Positions 43,587 to 55,274 of a stretch of 57,839 nucleotides of DNA are shown here, one piece after another. A program made the position numbers and the translations under genes. This DNA comes from Chara braunii (taxonomy: Eukaryota > Streptophyta > Charophyceae > Charales > Characeae), in assembly GCA_003427395.1 (NCBI GenBank), contig BFEA01000025.1, forward strand, positions 736,479 through 794,317. Reading direction: 5' to 3'. The notes under the pieces are model-generated. The model did not search any database and had not been told where the DNA came from. It worked only from the letters and a program-made list of their open reading frames with translations. Position 1 is the stretch's first letter; each line of letters starts with the position of its first letter.

Positions 43587-45354
43587 ATGGCGCAGAGAGG
43601 AGCAGTGGCAGGGCCCTCTGGACCTGCCTTGAGAAAGGGAGGGCAGAGGAGGGAACAGAGAATCTCAAGGAACCTGGAGGAGCTGCCCATTTACAGGGCT
43701 GGAGATAGCCTGCGAGTTTTCCTGCGAGACCTTGAGGAGTACGCCTTAAGGAAAGAATGGGGTGACAGGGAGAAGATTGCGAATGTGAGTGGAGCAGGAA
43801 TGTACAAGAGGAGGATTGAAGGAGTGGTAGCAGGGTGCACAAGATGAAGGGTATGCAAGGTGAGACTATGGAGAGACATGGGGGAATTCCCAAGGGATGA
43901 TGTGGAGGATGATTTAAGGTTTGAAGGGACCAATCTGGAAGACTTTATTGAGAGCTTGCAGCTGGCCGCTGAGAGGGGCGAATGGAGCGAGGAGGAAAAG
44001 AGGAAGCAGTTGATCGCAAGATCAGACAAAGGCGAAAAAGAGGAAGTAAGAGGAATTGTGGAAGGGAGTCGGACCTGGAAAAGGATCACGGCAGAGTTGT
44101 GGATGGCCTACACCCAGGCCAGACAAGACCGGACAAGAAAGGAAAGGCTGCAAAATAAGGGGCTATGGATTGGAAGAGAGGTGACTGAGCCACAGGGGAA
44201 GGAGGAAGAGAATGAAGAAGAGGATAATGTACCTCTGAAGAAGTTGAAGAACAAGGCGAGGGTCCCCCCCAAGAGCAGCAGCAAGGAATCGGAGCAGGCT
44301 GAGGGAGATGAACAAGAAGAGGAGGAGGCAGTAGAGGAGAGGAAAAGAAGTATGGGGGCCAGTATGGTACCAAGGAAGAAGAAACTTGGAAAGAAAAGGG
44401 CAATTGAGAGTGAAAGGAAAGAGGTACAAGAAAGGGTGAGTGAAAAAGGGGAAGGAGTAGAAGAAGACGAAGAGGGAAAGGAGATCTAGGGAGGAGGCAA
44501 GGCTCCCAAAGTCAAGAGAACTAAGGAAAAGAGGCCGATTAGGGACAAGAAAGAGACAAGTGGGATAGGAAAGAAGGAAGATGAGAAGGACGGTCAGGTG
44601 GAGAAGTTGCTGAGAGATATGGAAGAAATGAGGAAGGAAGTGAGGGAATTGAAGAAAGAGAAGGAGGAATTGCAAAAAGAAATGAGTCAATTGAGGGTCA
44701 CCCTGAATGTGCGGAGCAGAGAACTGAAAGAGGAAGTGGCCACAAGAGGTAAGCTAGAAATAAGGGTGGATGGTCTTGTTTCTGCGGTCAGTGTGCTAGG
44801 GCAGGACTTGGACAATGACATCTCAGAAAGAAAGAAGTTGGGATAATAGTGGGAGAAAAGATGGGAAGAAATATTGAGAGGAGGAGGAATTCAGACTGAG
44901 CCAACAGGGGAAAGAGAAGGAAGCCACAGTGATGGTGGAAAGAAAAGGGGGTGAAGAGAAGGGGGCACAGACTGAGAAGAAGAAATAAGAGTCTCCTGCA
45001 CCAGAAAAGAAAGTAAGTGAGAGTGTGGCTATGCCTCTGTCAGGACAGGGTAAAAGGCAAAGGGAATCCCAGTTGGACTCACCAAAGTTGGCTGAAGATC
45101 AGGCTGAAACTTCAATCCAGCCAGACATAAAGAGAATCAAGCCTAGCATGGTTGGACAAAGATGTTTCTTCTGCGCCCAGGAAGGGCACCTCAGGGATGA
45201 GTGTTCCATTCTAGCAATTTATATAAAGGAAGGAAAAGCCAAATATAATAGTCATAAGAGATTGGTGGCCGGCACAGGGCAGACCATTCCCAGGATACCT
45301 GAGGGAGGCAGGGTAGCACTTCATAGGATACTGGGACTGCCAGTTGATTTCTAG
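43587..45354 (+). pseudogene. gag B: capsid-like domain, coiled coil, CCHC knuckle
   Basis: The ATG at 43587 (MAQRGAVAGPSGPALRKGG) opens a frame to about 43845. After a frameshift the capsid-like part continues at 43860-44489 (DDVEDDLRFEGTNLEDFIES ... RTWKRITAELWMAYTQARQD), then a highly charged Lys/Glu region. A coiled-coil segment follows at 44598-44846 (MEEMRKEVRELKKEKEELQK), and after another break 45025-45354 ends with the knuckle CFFCAQEGHLRDEC (C-x2-C-x4-H-x4-C) and a short tail. No protease or RT follows within the next kilobases, so it may be a gag-only non-autonomous element or a truncated copy. Confidence 0.7.
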
Positions 45355-46095
45355 GTAGGAGTAGGTAGATGTTTTGAGTAAACTATGACTTGAATCGGCT
45401 TAAAAAGACAGTTATGAGAGAGAGAAATGTGTAAATTAGAGCAAGGGATATGTTTTTCTTCTTCAGTTGGACATGAGAACAGGAGTGAGACAAGTTGTGT
45501 GTTTTTCTTCAGTCGGATGAGGAGACTTAGCATAGGAAGTAGTACAGGAAATGACATGAGAGGTACTTGAGGGATAGTAGAGTGGAGTGGTGATCTGACT
45601 CTGTAACATACTTGTATTTATATATGTATCACTCAGGGGGATGAGGTAGTGGACACGACGCACTTCTCACATTGTGTGTTGGCCTTTGTCTTTGGTTGAG
45701 TCTCTGATAACCTAAGTTCTCCCTTCGTCTATCACTATGACTCTGTTGAGATCTAAAGAGGTGATAGAGGAATGGGCGGATCTGTATCTCATGTGAAAGT
45801 TTGATGAGTTTGTGAAGCTTCGAAAGCTGGATTGATTGTACATTTCTTGTTTGAAACCATGCTACGACATGGGTAGACTCCTTTGAGTCTTATCATTTCT
45901 GTTGCAGAAATTCTTTTTGAAAATTTCTATGAAAGTGATGTTTTATTTTTGTGGATTCTGACAAGCAAAGAGTCAATAAAAGTCTATTTTAAAAATAATG
46001 GTTATATATATATATATATATCGTCAAATAGAACTGCCCGGTAAACCGTAGGCAGAGAGGGAGAAGAGGACAACAAACGAGGGGCTGTGACAAAC
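45355..46095. other. 3' flank of gag B; no gene recognised
   Basis: Non-coding, with AATAAAAG near 45975 (possible polyadenylation signal) and an AT microsatellite at about 46004-46021. Confidence 0.4.
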
Positions 46096-46250
46096 NNNNN
46101 NNNNNNNNNNNNNNNNNNNNNNNNNNNNNNNNNNNNNNNNNNNNNNNNNNNNNNNNNNNNNNNNNNNNNNNNNNNNNNNNNNNNNNNNNNNNNNNNNNNN
46201 NNNNNNNNNNNNNNNNNNNNNNNNNNNNNNNNNNNNNNNNNNNNNNNNNN
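46096..46250. other. Assembly gap (155 N) flanked by identical 15-mers
   Basis: GGGGCTGTGACAAAC occurs directly before (46081-46095) and after (46251-46265) the N run. AT microsatellites lie outside on both sides. Confidence 1.
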
Positions 46251-46265
46251 GGGGCTGTGACAAAC

Positions 46266-47203
46266 TATATATATATATATAAATAATGCTTATATATATA
46301 CAAAATGACCCCGAGGTGCGTGCCTCACCGAGCTATGATCAAAGACTTGGAGGGCACAACCCTAAGTGGCAGCCTGACGAATGCTCAATTATTGAAAATC
46401 TCATTTATTTGGTTTATTTAAAAAGCATCGTTCATCCACCTCAAGGGTTAACCTGAGGGCATAAATTACCAAGCCTATGGTGGAAAATTGACATCGCTGG
46501 GACGTAATTCCCAGCGTGGGCTGTTGACCTAACATAACCAGGCAGCGGACCCTTCAACTATGGTCTGGAAGAGAAACTAGAGGAGTGGCCACCCCAATGA
46601 AAGGATCTATTCAGGTGGATGTCGAAGGGGTCAGATTAGAAAATTTTTAAAGATAGGATGAATATCCCCTCGTTGCGCAACCAACGAGGGTAACCACCGA
46701 TAAGCAACAACGTGGTGGGCCGCAGCTCCGGTCTGATCAGCAGGACTGTGGTGGGTTAGGATGGAGACTGTTGTCTTCCTGTATTAGGCTTCCGGCAGGA
46801 CGACAGACAACTTTGGATTGTGATATCAAGAGTTGAACACCCAAGGTCTCGGTTAGGACCCGCGTTTGACGGGTTGAGTTCGTACGCGAACACCTGCCCT
46901 GAAAACAATCAACGAATACCTAGACCAAAGACTAAGGGTGTGGGGAAAGGAAAGGTGTGTTGTCATACATGTACTGTAGTACAGATCAAGTATCCCCACT
47001 TTCCGTTATTATATTTTATGTGGGAGACCCGGGTTAAAATCCCGGCGGTAATAATGAAAAGTAAGGTGACGGTGTCAATCCTGAAACCACATTTCATTCC
47101 AGGATTCGGATTTGACGAATTGCTTGTCAGAAAACACCTTTATGTGCATATAGTTCTCCGAGCGACGGGGACGTCGCTTAATGAGGTCTGGGATACTGTC
47201 GGA
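46266..47203. other. No gene recognised
   Basis: Non-coding by inspection. CCGGGTTAAAATCCCGG at about 47028-47044 has the form of a tRNA T-arm (5-bp stem, 7-nt loop), but the expected acceptor complement is absent upstream. CTCGTTGCGCAACCAACGAG (46670-46689) is a hairpin. Confidence 0.35.
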
Positions 47204-47229
47204 CAAAATACCCTTACAAGGGTATTTTG
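47204..47229. repeat. ATACCCTT-AC-AAGGGTAT palindrome, copy 2
   Basis: CAAAATACCCTT and AAGGGTATTTTG form perfect 12-bp arms around AC. The core equals 32124-32141; the outer 3-4 bp of each arm differ from that copy but remain complementary. TTTTTGCA follows 9 nt after the 18-mer, as at the first site. Confidence 0.85.
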
Positions 47230-47888
47230 CAATATTTTTGCATTCGGCACGGTGGTGGCGTCAGCCACCATGACGTAGCCAGTCTGGAACAAGAGGGGTG
47301 TGTACGCTTGGCGTGACACTGAAAGCAAAAATCCTCGGCCAGTGAGGCCGGGGCAAAAAAATCGAAGAGAAAATTTCATTAAGTATGTGCGCGCGTTACT
47401 ATAACGCGCGCCGTGGTGATTAGGATCAACAGTAATGCCCCTCGACGGAAGAGGTCGAAGGGTCAGTTGGACTGATGATTGTGTCAGGTAGGACTATGAC
47501 ACGCACCGAGACTTGGTCCAGTGCCTGTCTTTCTTCCGGTACATGGGGTTCTGAAATTTTCGGTCCTTGCCTTCCCCTACTCAGCCTCCGGGTCGAGTAT
47601 CCGCCACACCTACTTCTACTTAGTGTGGTACCAGCCTGCCCGCCACTTGAGTATCTACCCTGCCGCGACCCTCGATGCCGCAACCACGGTGAGTACCGGC
47701 CTTCGGGCCTTTCGATGAAATACGTGCCCTTGCGGGTCATGCAAGCGCCCAAGGCGGCGGGCATTCAGATAGGCACGTAGAATTAGCAAGCATGCACACT
47801 AGCGCTGGCTAGGGTGGGTTCAGGCCATTGGTTGGACTGGGCCACATTACTTTATAAATACTAGAGCTACTCTACTTTTATTCGAAGT
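47230..47888. other. No gene recognised
   Basis: GGTGGTGGCGTCAGCCACC (47252-47270) and CCTCGGCCAGTGAGGCCGGGG (47333-47353) are hairpins; GCGCGCGTTACTATAACGCGC (about 47390-47410) is another. They may belong to the end of a mobile element starting at the palindrome 47204-47229. No supported protein. Confidence 0.35.
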
Positions 47889-47977
47889 GGGAGCTAGCTC
47901 AGTACGTTGCAGTACAGGGTTGATATGCGGGGGATCCGGGGATCAAGGCCCACCACCCTCCAAGCTAGCTCCCTTTT
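47889..47977 (+). ncRNA. tRNA-like sequence bounded by inverted repeats (SINE or tRNA pseudogene)
   Basis: GGGAGCTAGCT (47889-47899) and AGCTAGCTCCC (47963-47973) are perfect 11-bp inverted repeats. Between them, TAGCTCAGTACG resembles Pol III box A and GGATCAAGGCC (about 47939-47949) matches 8 of 11 positions of box B; TTTT follows at 47974. A normal cloverleaf does not form cleanly. It may be a tRNA-derived SINE head or a Pol III hairpin transcript. Confidence 0.4.
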
Positions 47978-48062
47978 GACAGGGATCTCTACCTTTCGTT
48001 TTGCCTGGGTTTGAACGGCCGGGACTCGATCCCCCGACCTCGTTATCTAGGTTGGTTGTGTT

Positions 48063-48372
48063 AGTTGCCTCGTTGAAACGAGACTCTACGCTAGGCAGTT
48101 GGTGGTAGTTCTCGTTTGAATTCGTTCAAAAATTTTATTTTATTTTAATTCAGAGGTTAGATTCGTTTCATTATTTTATTTTCTATTCTCTTTTCTCGTA
48201 GCTTTATCCCCTGATTCAGTTGCCTCGTTGAAACGAGACTCTACGCTAGGCAGTTGGTGGTAGTTCTCGTTTGAATTCGTTCAAAAATTTTATTTTATTT
48301 TAATTCAGAGGTTAGATTCGTTTCATTATTTTATTTTCTATTCTCTTTTCTCGTAGCTTTATCCCCTGATTC
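48063..48372. repeat. Perfect 155-bp tandem duplication
   Basis: Copies 48063-48217 and 48218-48372, both starting AGTTGCCTCGTTGAAACGAG and ending TTTATCCCCTGATTC. I see no difference between them, so the duplication is very recent or an assembly artefact. Each begins with a CTCGTTGAAACGAG hairpin. Confidence 0.95.
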
Positions 48373-49269
48373 ACGTAGGTGAACCTGTACTCGGAAGTCG
48401 AACCGATTCAGCCGGAAAAGGGAAGAGGTCCGGCCATCCTACCGTGCGTCATCAACCTATAGCACGGAGGGCCCCTCGTCAAGGAGAAGAGCAAGCCACC
48501 GCGAATTTCGCGCAGAAGCAAGATCGGGAACGGCCGCTTGCTGGGGAGAGCGCGGAGAGGTGAAGGGTGGAGCGCGCGAGAAAGCCGGGGGAGACAACTC
48601 GTAAGGGGAAAAGAACCACGAAGGAAGAAGGAAAAAGGAACATGGAGAAGGCGTAGGAGGTCGCGCGAAAGAGAGAAGGAGAAGAGGAAGTCGAAGGAGG
48701 AAATAGAAAGAGGAGGAGAAGGAAAACTTACCGGATCCAGTGAACAAGCACGGTGGCGGCAGCGAACTCAACAAAGGAGAATGGCATTGTAGACAAGAAA
48801 GTGAGTGGGAGGACACGCAAAGAAGGAACGAGAGAGAAAGGGAGAGAGAAAGGAGAAGAAGAGGAGAAAGAGGAAAGGGGATACTTACTTGACTAAGGGC
48901 ACGGCGACGGAAAGGTGAAGACGACGGGGAGCGGGAGAAAGAACGGGTGAGTCCCGTTCCTCGAGGCCGAATTCCACCACCTATATAATAATAATAATAA
49001 TATAGTAATAATAATGAAATTGAATAAATAAACAAAATAGATAAATAAATCAAATTAATGAATCTACCATTGAAATGTGAAAAGATTCGCTATGATCTAG
49101 CTTATGTGTATGAGAGAGAGGTAAAGGGAGAGAGAGTTCTTCTTCTTCCTCTTCTAAGTCCGCTAACTCTTCTTCCCCTCTCGATGCCTACTTCTCAGTA
49201 TCTGTGGACTATGAGAAGGAGATATGACCTGAGACTTGACGACATTGGATTCAGACTCGACATTGGGAT
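48373..49269. other. Purine-rich, no gene recognised
   Basis: 48530-48890 is dominated by AG-rich low complexity (GAGAAGG-type), giving Arg/Glu or Ser/Leu open frames without meaning. A short ATA run (48983-49005) follows. ACGTAGGTGAACCTG at 48373 is discussed under rejected items. Confidence 0.4.
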
Positions 49270-51640
49270 TCAAACATGTTGACGAGGGACTGTTTGAGCC
49301 TGTGCCGAAGACTTGGTGTTGATGACATTCCCATTCTCTCCTCTTCTTCGTCTGATCCCCTCCTTTCGTTTGTTCCCATCCTCTTCGTTCGTGTATGTCT
49401 GACCTGGGGCCGCCTTCCTGAGTATAGCGCCAGGCCTCTTCACACCAGGGGACGATGTTGACATAAGTTGGGGATGCATTGCAATATTGACTGTCGGATC
49501 GTTGGTATCCAGGTCTCCCGATACGCTATCTTGTACTCTGTAGGAGAGGTCGGTTCCTGATCTGGTCTGTACCGACACAGTAGGCGACAGGGCGTGCGCA
49601 TGTGTGTGAGGAAGGGAAGGAGAGAAAAAGAGGGAGAGAGAAAGGAGATGGAGAAGGAGAGAGGAGATCAAAGAAGGAGAGAAGGAAAGAGAGAGAGAGA
49701 GCCTATAAGTCCCCAAGCCACGCCTCGCCGCACGCTACTTGGATCGATAGAAGAACAAATCAAAAAGCGGCGATGTATGTTTCCACGTTTTAGCGGAAGA
49801 TTCATTCCATTGTTCATCCGATCGATAATGTGTGTATGTGTGTGAGAGAGAAAGAGAGTTCTTTTTCTTCCTCTTCTAAGTCCACCATCTCTCCCTCACC
49901 CTCTCGCTGTCAGACCTATCAGCATCTACAGATTATGAGAGGGAGAGAAAGAGATTGAGGAGGAGAGAGAGAGATGGGTACACGTGGCCGTTGTGTGTTG
50001 GAAACGAGGTCGTGAGTACAGCGCGATACGTACTTGGTGCTGGAAGCGTACCACATTGGTCGCCATATGCTCAAGAAATATTGTTGATACCATCTTTCGG
50101 ATTCGTAGTATAGGCTAGGCAGGATCCACCATTCGTAGTCCAATCACCAAGTTCCAGATAGGATAATGACGTGGGTTCATTGATAATGATGATGGGGCTA
50201 GTCGCACATCATTTGGCGGAACTCGTGACGCAATGATGCTTTGATTCCAGATCACGACTATCTGATTTCATGGGTATAGTGTCGATGGACTTCTGGAATC
50301 GCTATTGCTCGTCTTATCGTTATTTTTATTATTATTTTATTATTACTATTATTATTTATCTCGAATATTATTCTCGGCTTAAGAGAATGTGGCCCGGCCT
50401 GTTTGCTGCACTACGTAGGAGTGAATAGTATTCTGAGAAGTAGGCATGCATGCTTGTTTACTCCCTCCCGATGACCTTGGCACTCGGTCCGCTTCGCTTT
50501 CGCTATCCACTGGCAATCCGGGTGTGAGGAAGCGAGATGAGAGAGAGGGGAGAAAGTGGAAGAGGAGGAGAGAGAAGAGCTTTGTGCGCGTGCATATGGT
50601 TACGTGCTCGATGTGATTGGGTCACGTGGCTGATCAGGAATGACCGACATGACAAAGTATAATGAACGTGTGTGTGAGAGAGAGAGCCTATAGGTCTCCT
50701 CACCGCGCGGTACTTGGATCGATAGAATGAGCAAGCCGTAAAGTGACAGTGTATATATTTTCACGTTTCAGCGGAAGATTCATTCCGTTTTAGCTCATCC
50801 TATCGATAGAATGTGTGTATGAGTGCGTGTGAATCTCGCAACCGACGTCATGGTATTTTTCGTCGATAGGAAGACTCACTCTCATCTAGTCGTTGCCGAC
50901 GAGGTAGCTCATAAGGGCACTAGTGGTCGGGTCATCTTGAATGTCGCTCGTCAAGCCTTTGAAGTCGGAATCATTCCCTTCACAAACGTACGCTTGAGTG
51001 CTTGTGTAATCCCCTTCGTCTGTGCATGTCTGGACCTGGCGCCCTCTTCCTATGTATAGCGCCAGGCCCTTCACGCCGTGTGGTAAGAATGATGTATGTT
51101 TGGTCTGCTTTGCAACATTGATTAGGCTAGTCATTAGTATTCTAGCTTTCCGCTCGCTATCTTGTATTACGAGAAAGAGGTCAGTCCCGGTCGGGTCAGG
51201 ATTGGTATCTAAATTTTCCACTGCGTTATAAAACACCATTTTGTAAGTATCGGAATGCACGTTGCATGGTGAGATTCCACTTGCACTACATTGTTCATTC
51301 GGTCTTGATCATCGCAGTGCGAATCCTTCGTTTACATCGTCCATCTGGGCATGAAACAGGGAGGCAGAAATCGAAGGTGAGAAAGATAGGAAATTGGAGA
51401 AGGAGAGAGAAGATAGGAGAAGAAGGAAGGGAGAAAGGGGGAGAGAGGAGAGAGAGAGGATGAATGTGCGTTGGGGCTGCACTGCAATACTGATCGTCCG
51501 GATCTTTGGTATCTAAGTCTCCCGCTATGCTGTTTTGTACTCTGTACGAGTGGTCGGTTCTTGTTCTAAGTCTGCACCTTTACAGTATTGACAGTGTGTA
51601 TGTGTGCATGAGAAAAAGAGAGAGAGATGAGAAATAGAGA
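49080..51640. repeat. Degenerate long-period direct repeats
   Basis: Blocks recur at long range: TCTTCCTCTTCTAAGTCC at about 49141 and 49865; TACTTGGATCGATAGAA plus AGCGGAAGATTCATTCC at 49735-49810 and 50709-50788; GTATAGCGCCAGGCC at 49423 and 51053; GCTATCTTGTACTCTGTA near 49526 with GCTGTTTTGTACTCTGTA near 51529 and GCTATCTTGTATTACGAG near 51157. At least three diverged units of a complex repeat family interspersed with GA-rich tracts. No conserved coding frame. Confidence 0.65.
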
Positions 51641-52152
51641 GAGAGAGAGGGAGTTGCATACTCATAAGTATGGCACGGATTCCCAGAACAGACCAGATAA
51701 TACAGAGTTGACACAAATACAGCAGAAGATTTGGGATACATGGACAGACTCTGACCTGGCCCGGACTGCAACCGAACTCTCTCAATTATACGTCCGGAGT
51801 GTGAGAGCCCTGGCCTTGGACGTAAGCGACGGACCAGGATCTGAGATCATCAGGGACGAATGGACAGAGGAGAGAGATGGAGGAAAGAGGAGAGAGGAGA
51901 TGACGTCAACTCAATGGTTCCAAAGATAGTATCTTGAGCTGTCATAAATGACGAAAATCCGAAAACACAATATCCCAGATGTTGAACTCACAATGTCAAG
52001 TACATCTCCGGAAGGAAGATGAAATCGGATCCCACAATAGTCCTCAACTCGTAGTCCCAATGTCGCTGTCTCGGATGACATCAGAATTCGTATCCATCTC
52101 CCATACTGCAGTAATCCCGTAGGAGAAGTGAAAGTAGATTTGGACTGAGAAG

Positions 52153-52156
<4 letters not shown>

Positions 52157-52232
<76 letters not shown>

Positions 52233-52250
52233 GATGATGATGATGATGAT
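52157..52250. repeat. (GA)n and (GAT)n microsatellite
   Basis: About 70 bp of GA repeat followed by eight GAT units. Confidence 0.95.
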
Positions 52251-52559
52251 GTGAGGACACATACCTTATATTGGTGGTAGTCTACATGGGCGATATCTCC
52301 AAGTACCGCGGGCTACCGCTGATGTCAACAGTTGCATTGTTTTTGTTTTGTAGTCTGTAGTAGCTGTGTCGGAGTAGGCTGGGCGCTGAGCGCCACGTAT
52401 GAGTGTGAAGGAACCGGACTCTAACGATGAGAAGAGAGAAGTATACGTTGGTGTTCAGTGCTACGAACGTCCATCAGTGTAGTATTGGTGCAATGCTGCT
52501 CTCTGGGGGCCTAGTGTGATTATCTGGCTTTCAGTATGATGGTGTAATCTGGGATTGCA

Positions 52560-52604
52560 TTCTTTTATTTTCCTATTTTCATTATTATTATTATTTTATT
52601 ATTA

Positions 52605-52686
<82 letters not shown>

Positions 52687-53330
52687 TGATATTGTAATCA
52701 GATTATGGTCTGTCCCATTTCACATACTTGAGAACAGTCTTCACGCCAATCTGGCGACGGACGCCAAATTCGGAACTCGGACATATGGCTATTTCCAATA
52801 CAGTTTAAATACAACTCCTTCGAGGTGACTATGACACAACTGCAACCAACAACGCTGTTCGCACACGTAGTAAGAAGGAGAAATACCGATAGTCGGACAG
52901 ACAAACAAAGAAAACAAACAAATAGGCAGCCTGGATGGGCAGACATACAGACTCGCCAGACATACAGACAGGATGGACAGACGGACACAGAGGCAGATGC
53001 CGCAATACAATGACATTGTGGCGTACATAGACACAGGTTCACGCGCGGACACCGTGACACGTACCAGCACGCTGTGACCATCTTACATACACGAGTGACA
53101 TACCTACACAGATACACTGAGGCGTTGGGCGCCCGACAGAAAGGAACGACCTTGGGTACTGTGTTGGTGTGGCCTACGGGCTTGAACATTGACTCAATAC
53201 TTCATTGTACTGCTCTATTTAGATGGATTTTCATAACTACTGTGCTCTCTACTTGTACACGGTTATTCGGTCATCTGTGTGATTTCGCAACATGGGTTTC
53301 TGTATATCATTCACACTCATACTCCTAGCA

Positions 53331-53402
<72 letters not shown>

Positions 53403-54412
53403 GTTATTATTATATTGCAATCAGATCTGTCTTCTTTGACATTCAGCAGGCATATAAACAGATGACGATCACACTGCCGCCGTACACAGACATAGAGCTC
53501 TGAGATAACGAAACCACGAACACGGTCCCGATGACATGGACACTGTAATACACAGATACTCTGTGGCAGGTACACAGTCACTCGGACACAGTCAAACGGG
53601 ACATAGTCAAGCTGTGACCATCACACACATACAAACAGTATGACACGCACGGACACACGCACAGGCGGTTACACACACACGCATTGCGACACATACACAA
53701 GTGACACTGTGACAAAGTCACGCTGTGCACATACACGAGTGCCACTGATACTCAGTGACACACCTGCTGATAAATAAACAGCAAACGGACGAACAGACAA
53801 ACAAACAGACGCGCAAACACAGTGACGCACGCTCAGTCGCACAGCGACAGTCACACAGGGACAGACACATGGCAACATACACAGACAGTGAAACACAAAT
53901 GTCACATACACAGAGTGACGCACATAGGCCTCGGGTGCACACGGTCTCAGGCGGTACTTGCTGACTGACTGGACTGGAACTTCTGACTCTGTTGGGACCG
54001 GCTAGAAGGTCGGGGACTTGGCCTTTCGGTCTAGTCGTAGCTACGACTTTGAACCATCAGGGTTGGACCTGCTACGACCTCCAGAACTGGCTGGACCCCT
54101 ACTGGGCAAGTCTACGGGCCTTATGACGACCTACCGACTGTTACTAAAACACATCGCGGGTTCTACTCTCGGGGGCTGCACGGATACACTTGGGCATTGA
54201 ACGCCGACATTGGGTTTTGTTGATGATGATGAGACTATTTCCCATGTTGCCACTTATGAGTTTCTGCTGTGTTCTTATTTGGTGGGACTCGTACTGCAAT
54301 TTTGCTGTTGGGTCGAAGTCACGACTATCTGGGCTTATGGATGTGATACGGTTTGATTGATGAAGTTCGCTGTTGCTTATCTCTTGTTATTATTTTATTA
54401 TTAATTATTATT

Positions 54413-54443
<31 letters not shown>

Positions 54444-55211
54444 TTACTATTATTATTATTGTTATTATTTGGGCAATCAGACTTGTCTCATTCACACTTC
54501 TTATGTATGTAAAAGGCAGCATAGCAAATGGGCAACATGCGCCCACTCAGATACTCAGAGATAAGGGTTCCAGGCAAGAATTCACTCTCAACTGGCCGTA
54601 ACGCCTCAGCAACCACACAAACAACAGTGTACACACACACTCCCCACTGACTACGGCTATGGCAGCCATGACGGCCTCCGCTCAGTCACTATGACTGCAC
54701 TCCTCATCTCTCCTACCCGTTGCGTCCTCCGGGCTCGCTGCGGACCTCCTCGCACGAGACACTAAGACAGCGCCCCACATGGCTTCTACATGAAAGGGTG
54801 ACTGGTTGGGCGCTGCCTGTGGGGTACGGGGCTGGCGGCCATGGCTTAAGGGGTGCTGCATGGGTTATCAAGGGGAGAGTGTGGAAAAAAGGGTCGGTAT
54901 GGGCGCTGAAGTCGTCACTCGCTGAGCATCTACAGAATTGGGATGTAGGATAGGTAGGGCGTTGGGTGCCGCTCAAGAGAGAGAGCTACATTGGATTGTG
55001 CTATTGGTGATGCCCGATAAGGCTGGACGTTGAATCACGATTCTGTCATATCATTCTCAGATGGATGGGTACTCGGTCTCATTATGCTATCTGCTGGCTA
55101 TGACTACTTGGACTTCAAGTGCGATTGCAGTCTAGATTTCTGTGCTTTATCCATATTCATGTTCCTCACAGTCTGGATTTCTGTGCTACGTCCATATCCA
55201 TGTCCTTTGTA

Positions 55212-55274
<63 letters not shown>

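Noticed and set aside
47020-47050. tRNA T-arm CCGGGTTAAAATCCCGG as part of a tRNA gene
   Set aside because: No D-arm, anticodon arm or matching acceptor strand in the 75 nt upstream.
48373-48390. ACGTAGGTGAACCTG resembles the 3' end of 18S rRNA
   Set aside because: Only about 14 nt match and the following bases (TACTCGGAAG) diverge from GCGGAAGGATC; no further rRNA similarity nearby.
48457-49053. Ser/Leu/Pro-rich 198-codon minus-strand frame
   Set aside because: Arises from AG-rich low-complexity DNA; composition only.
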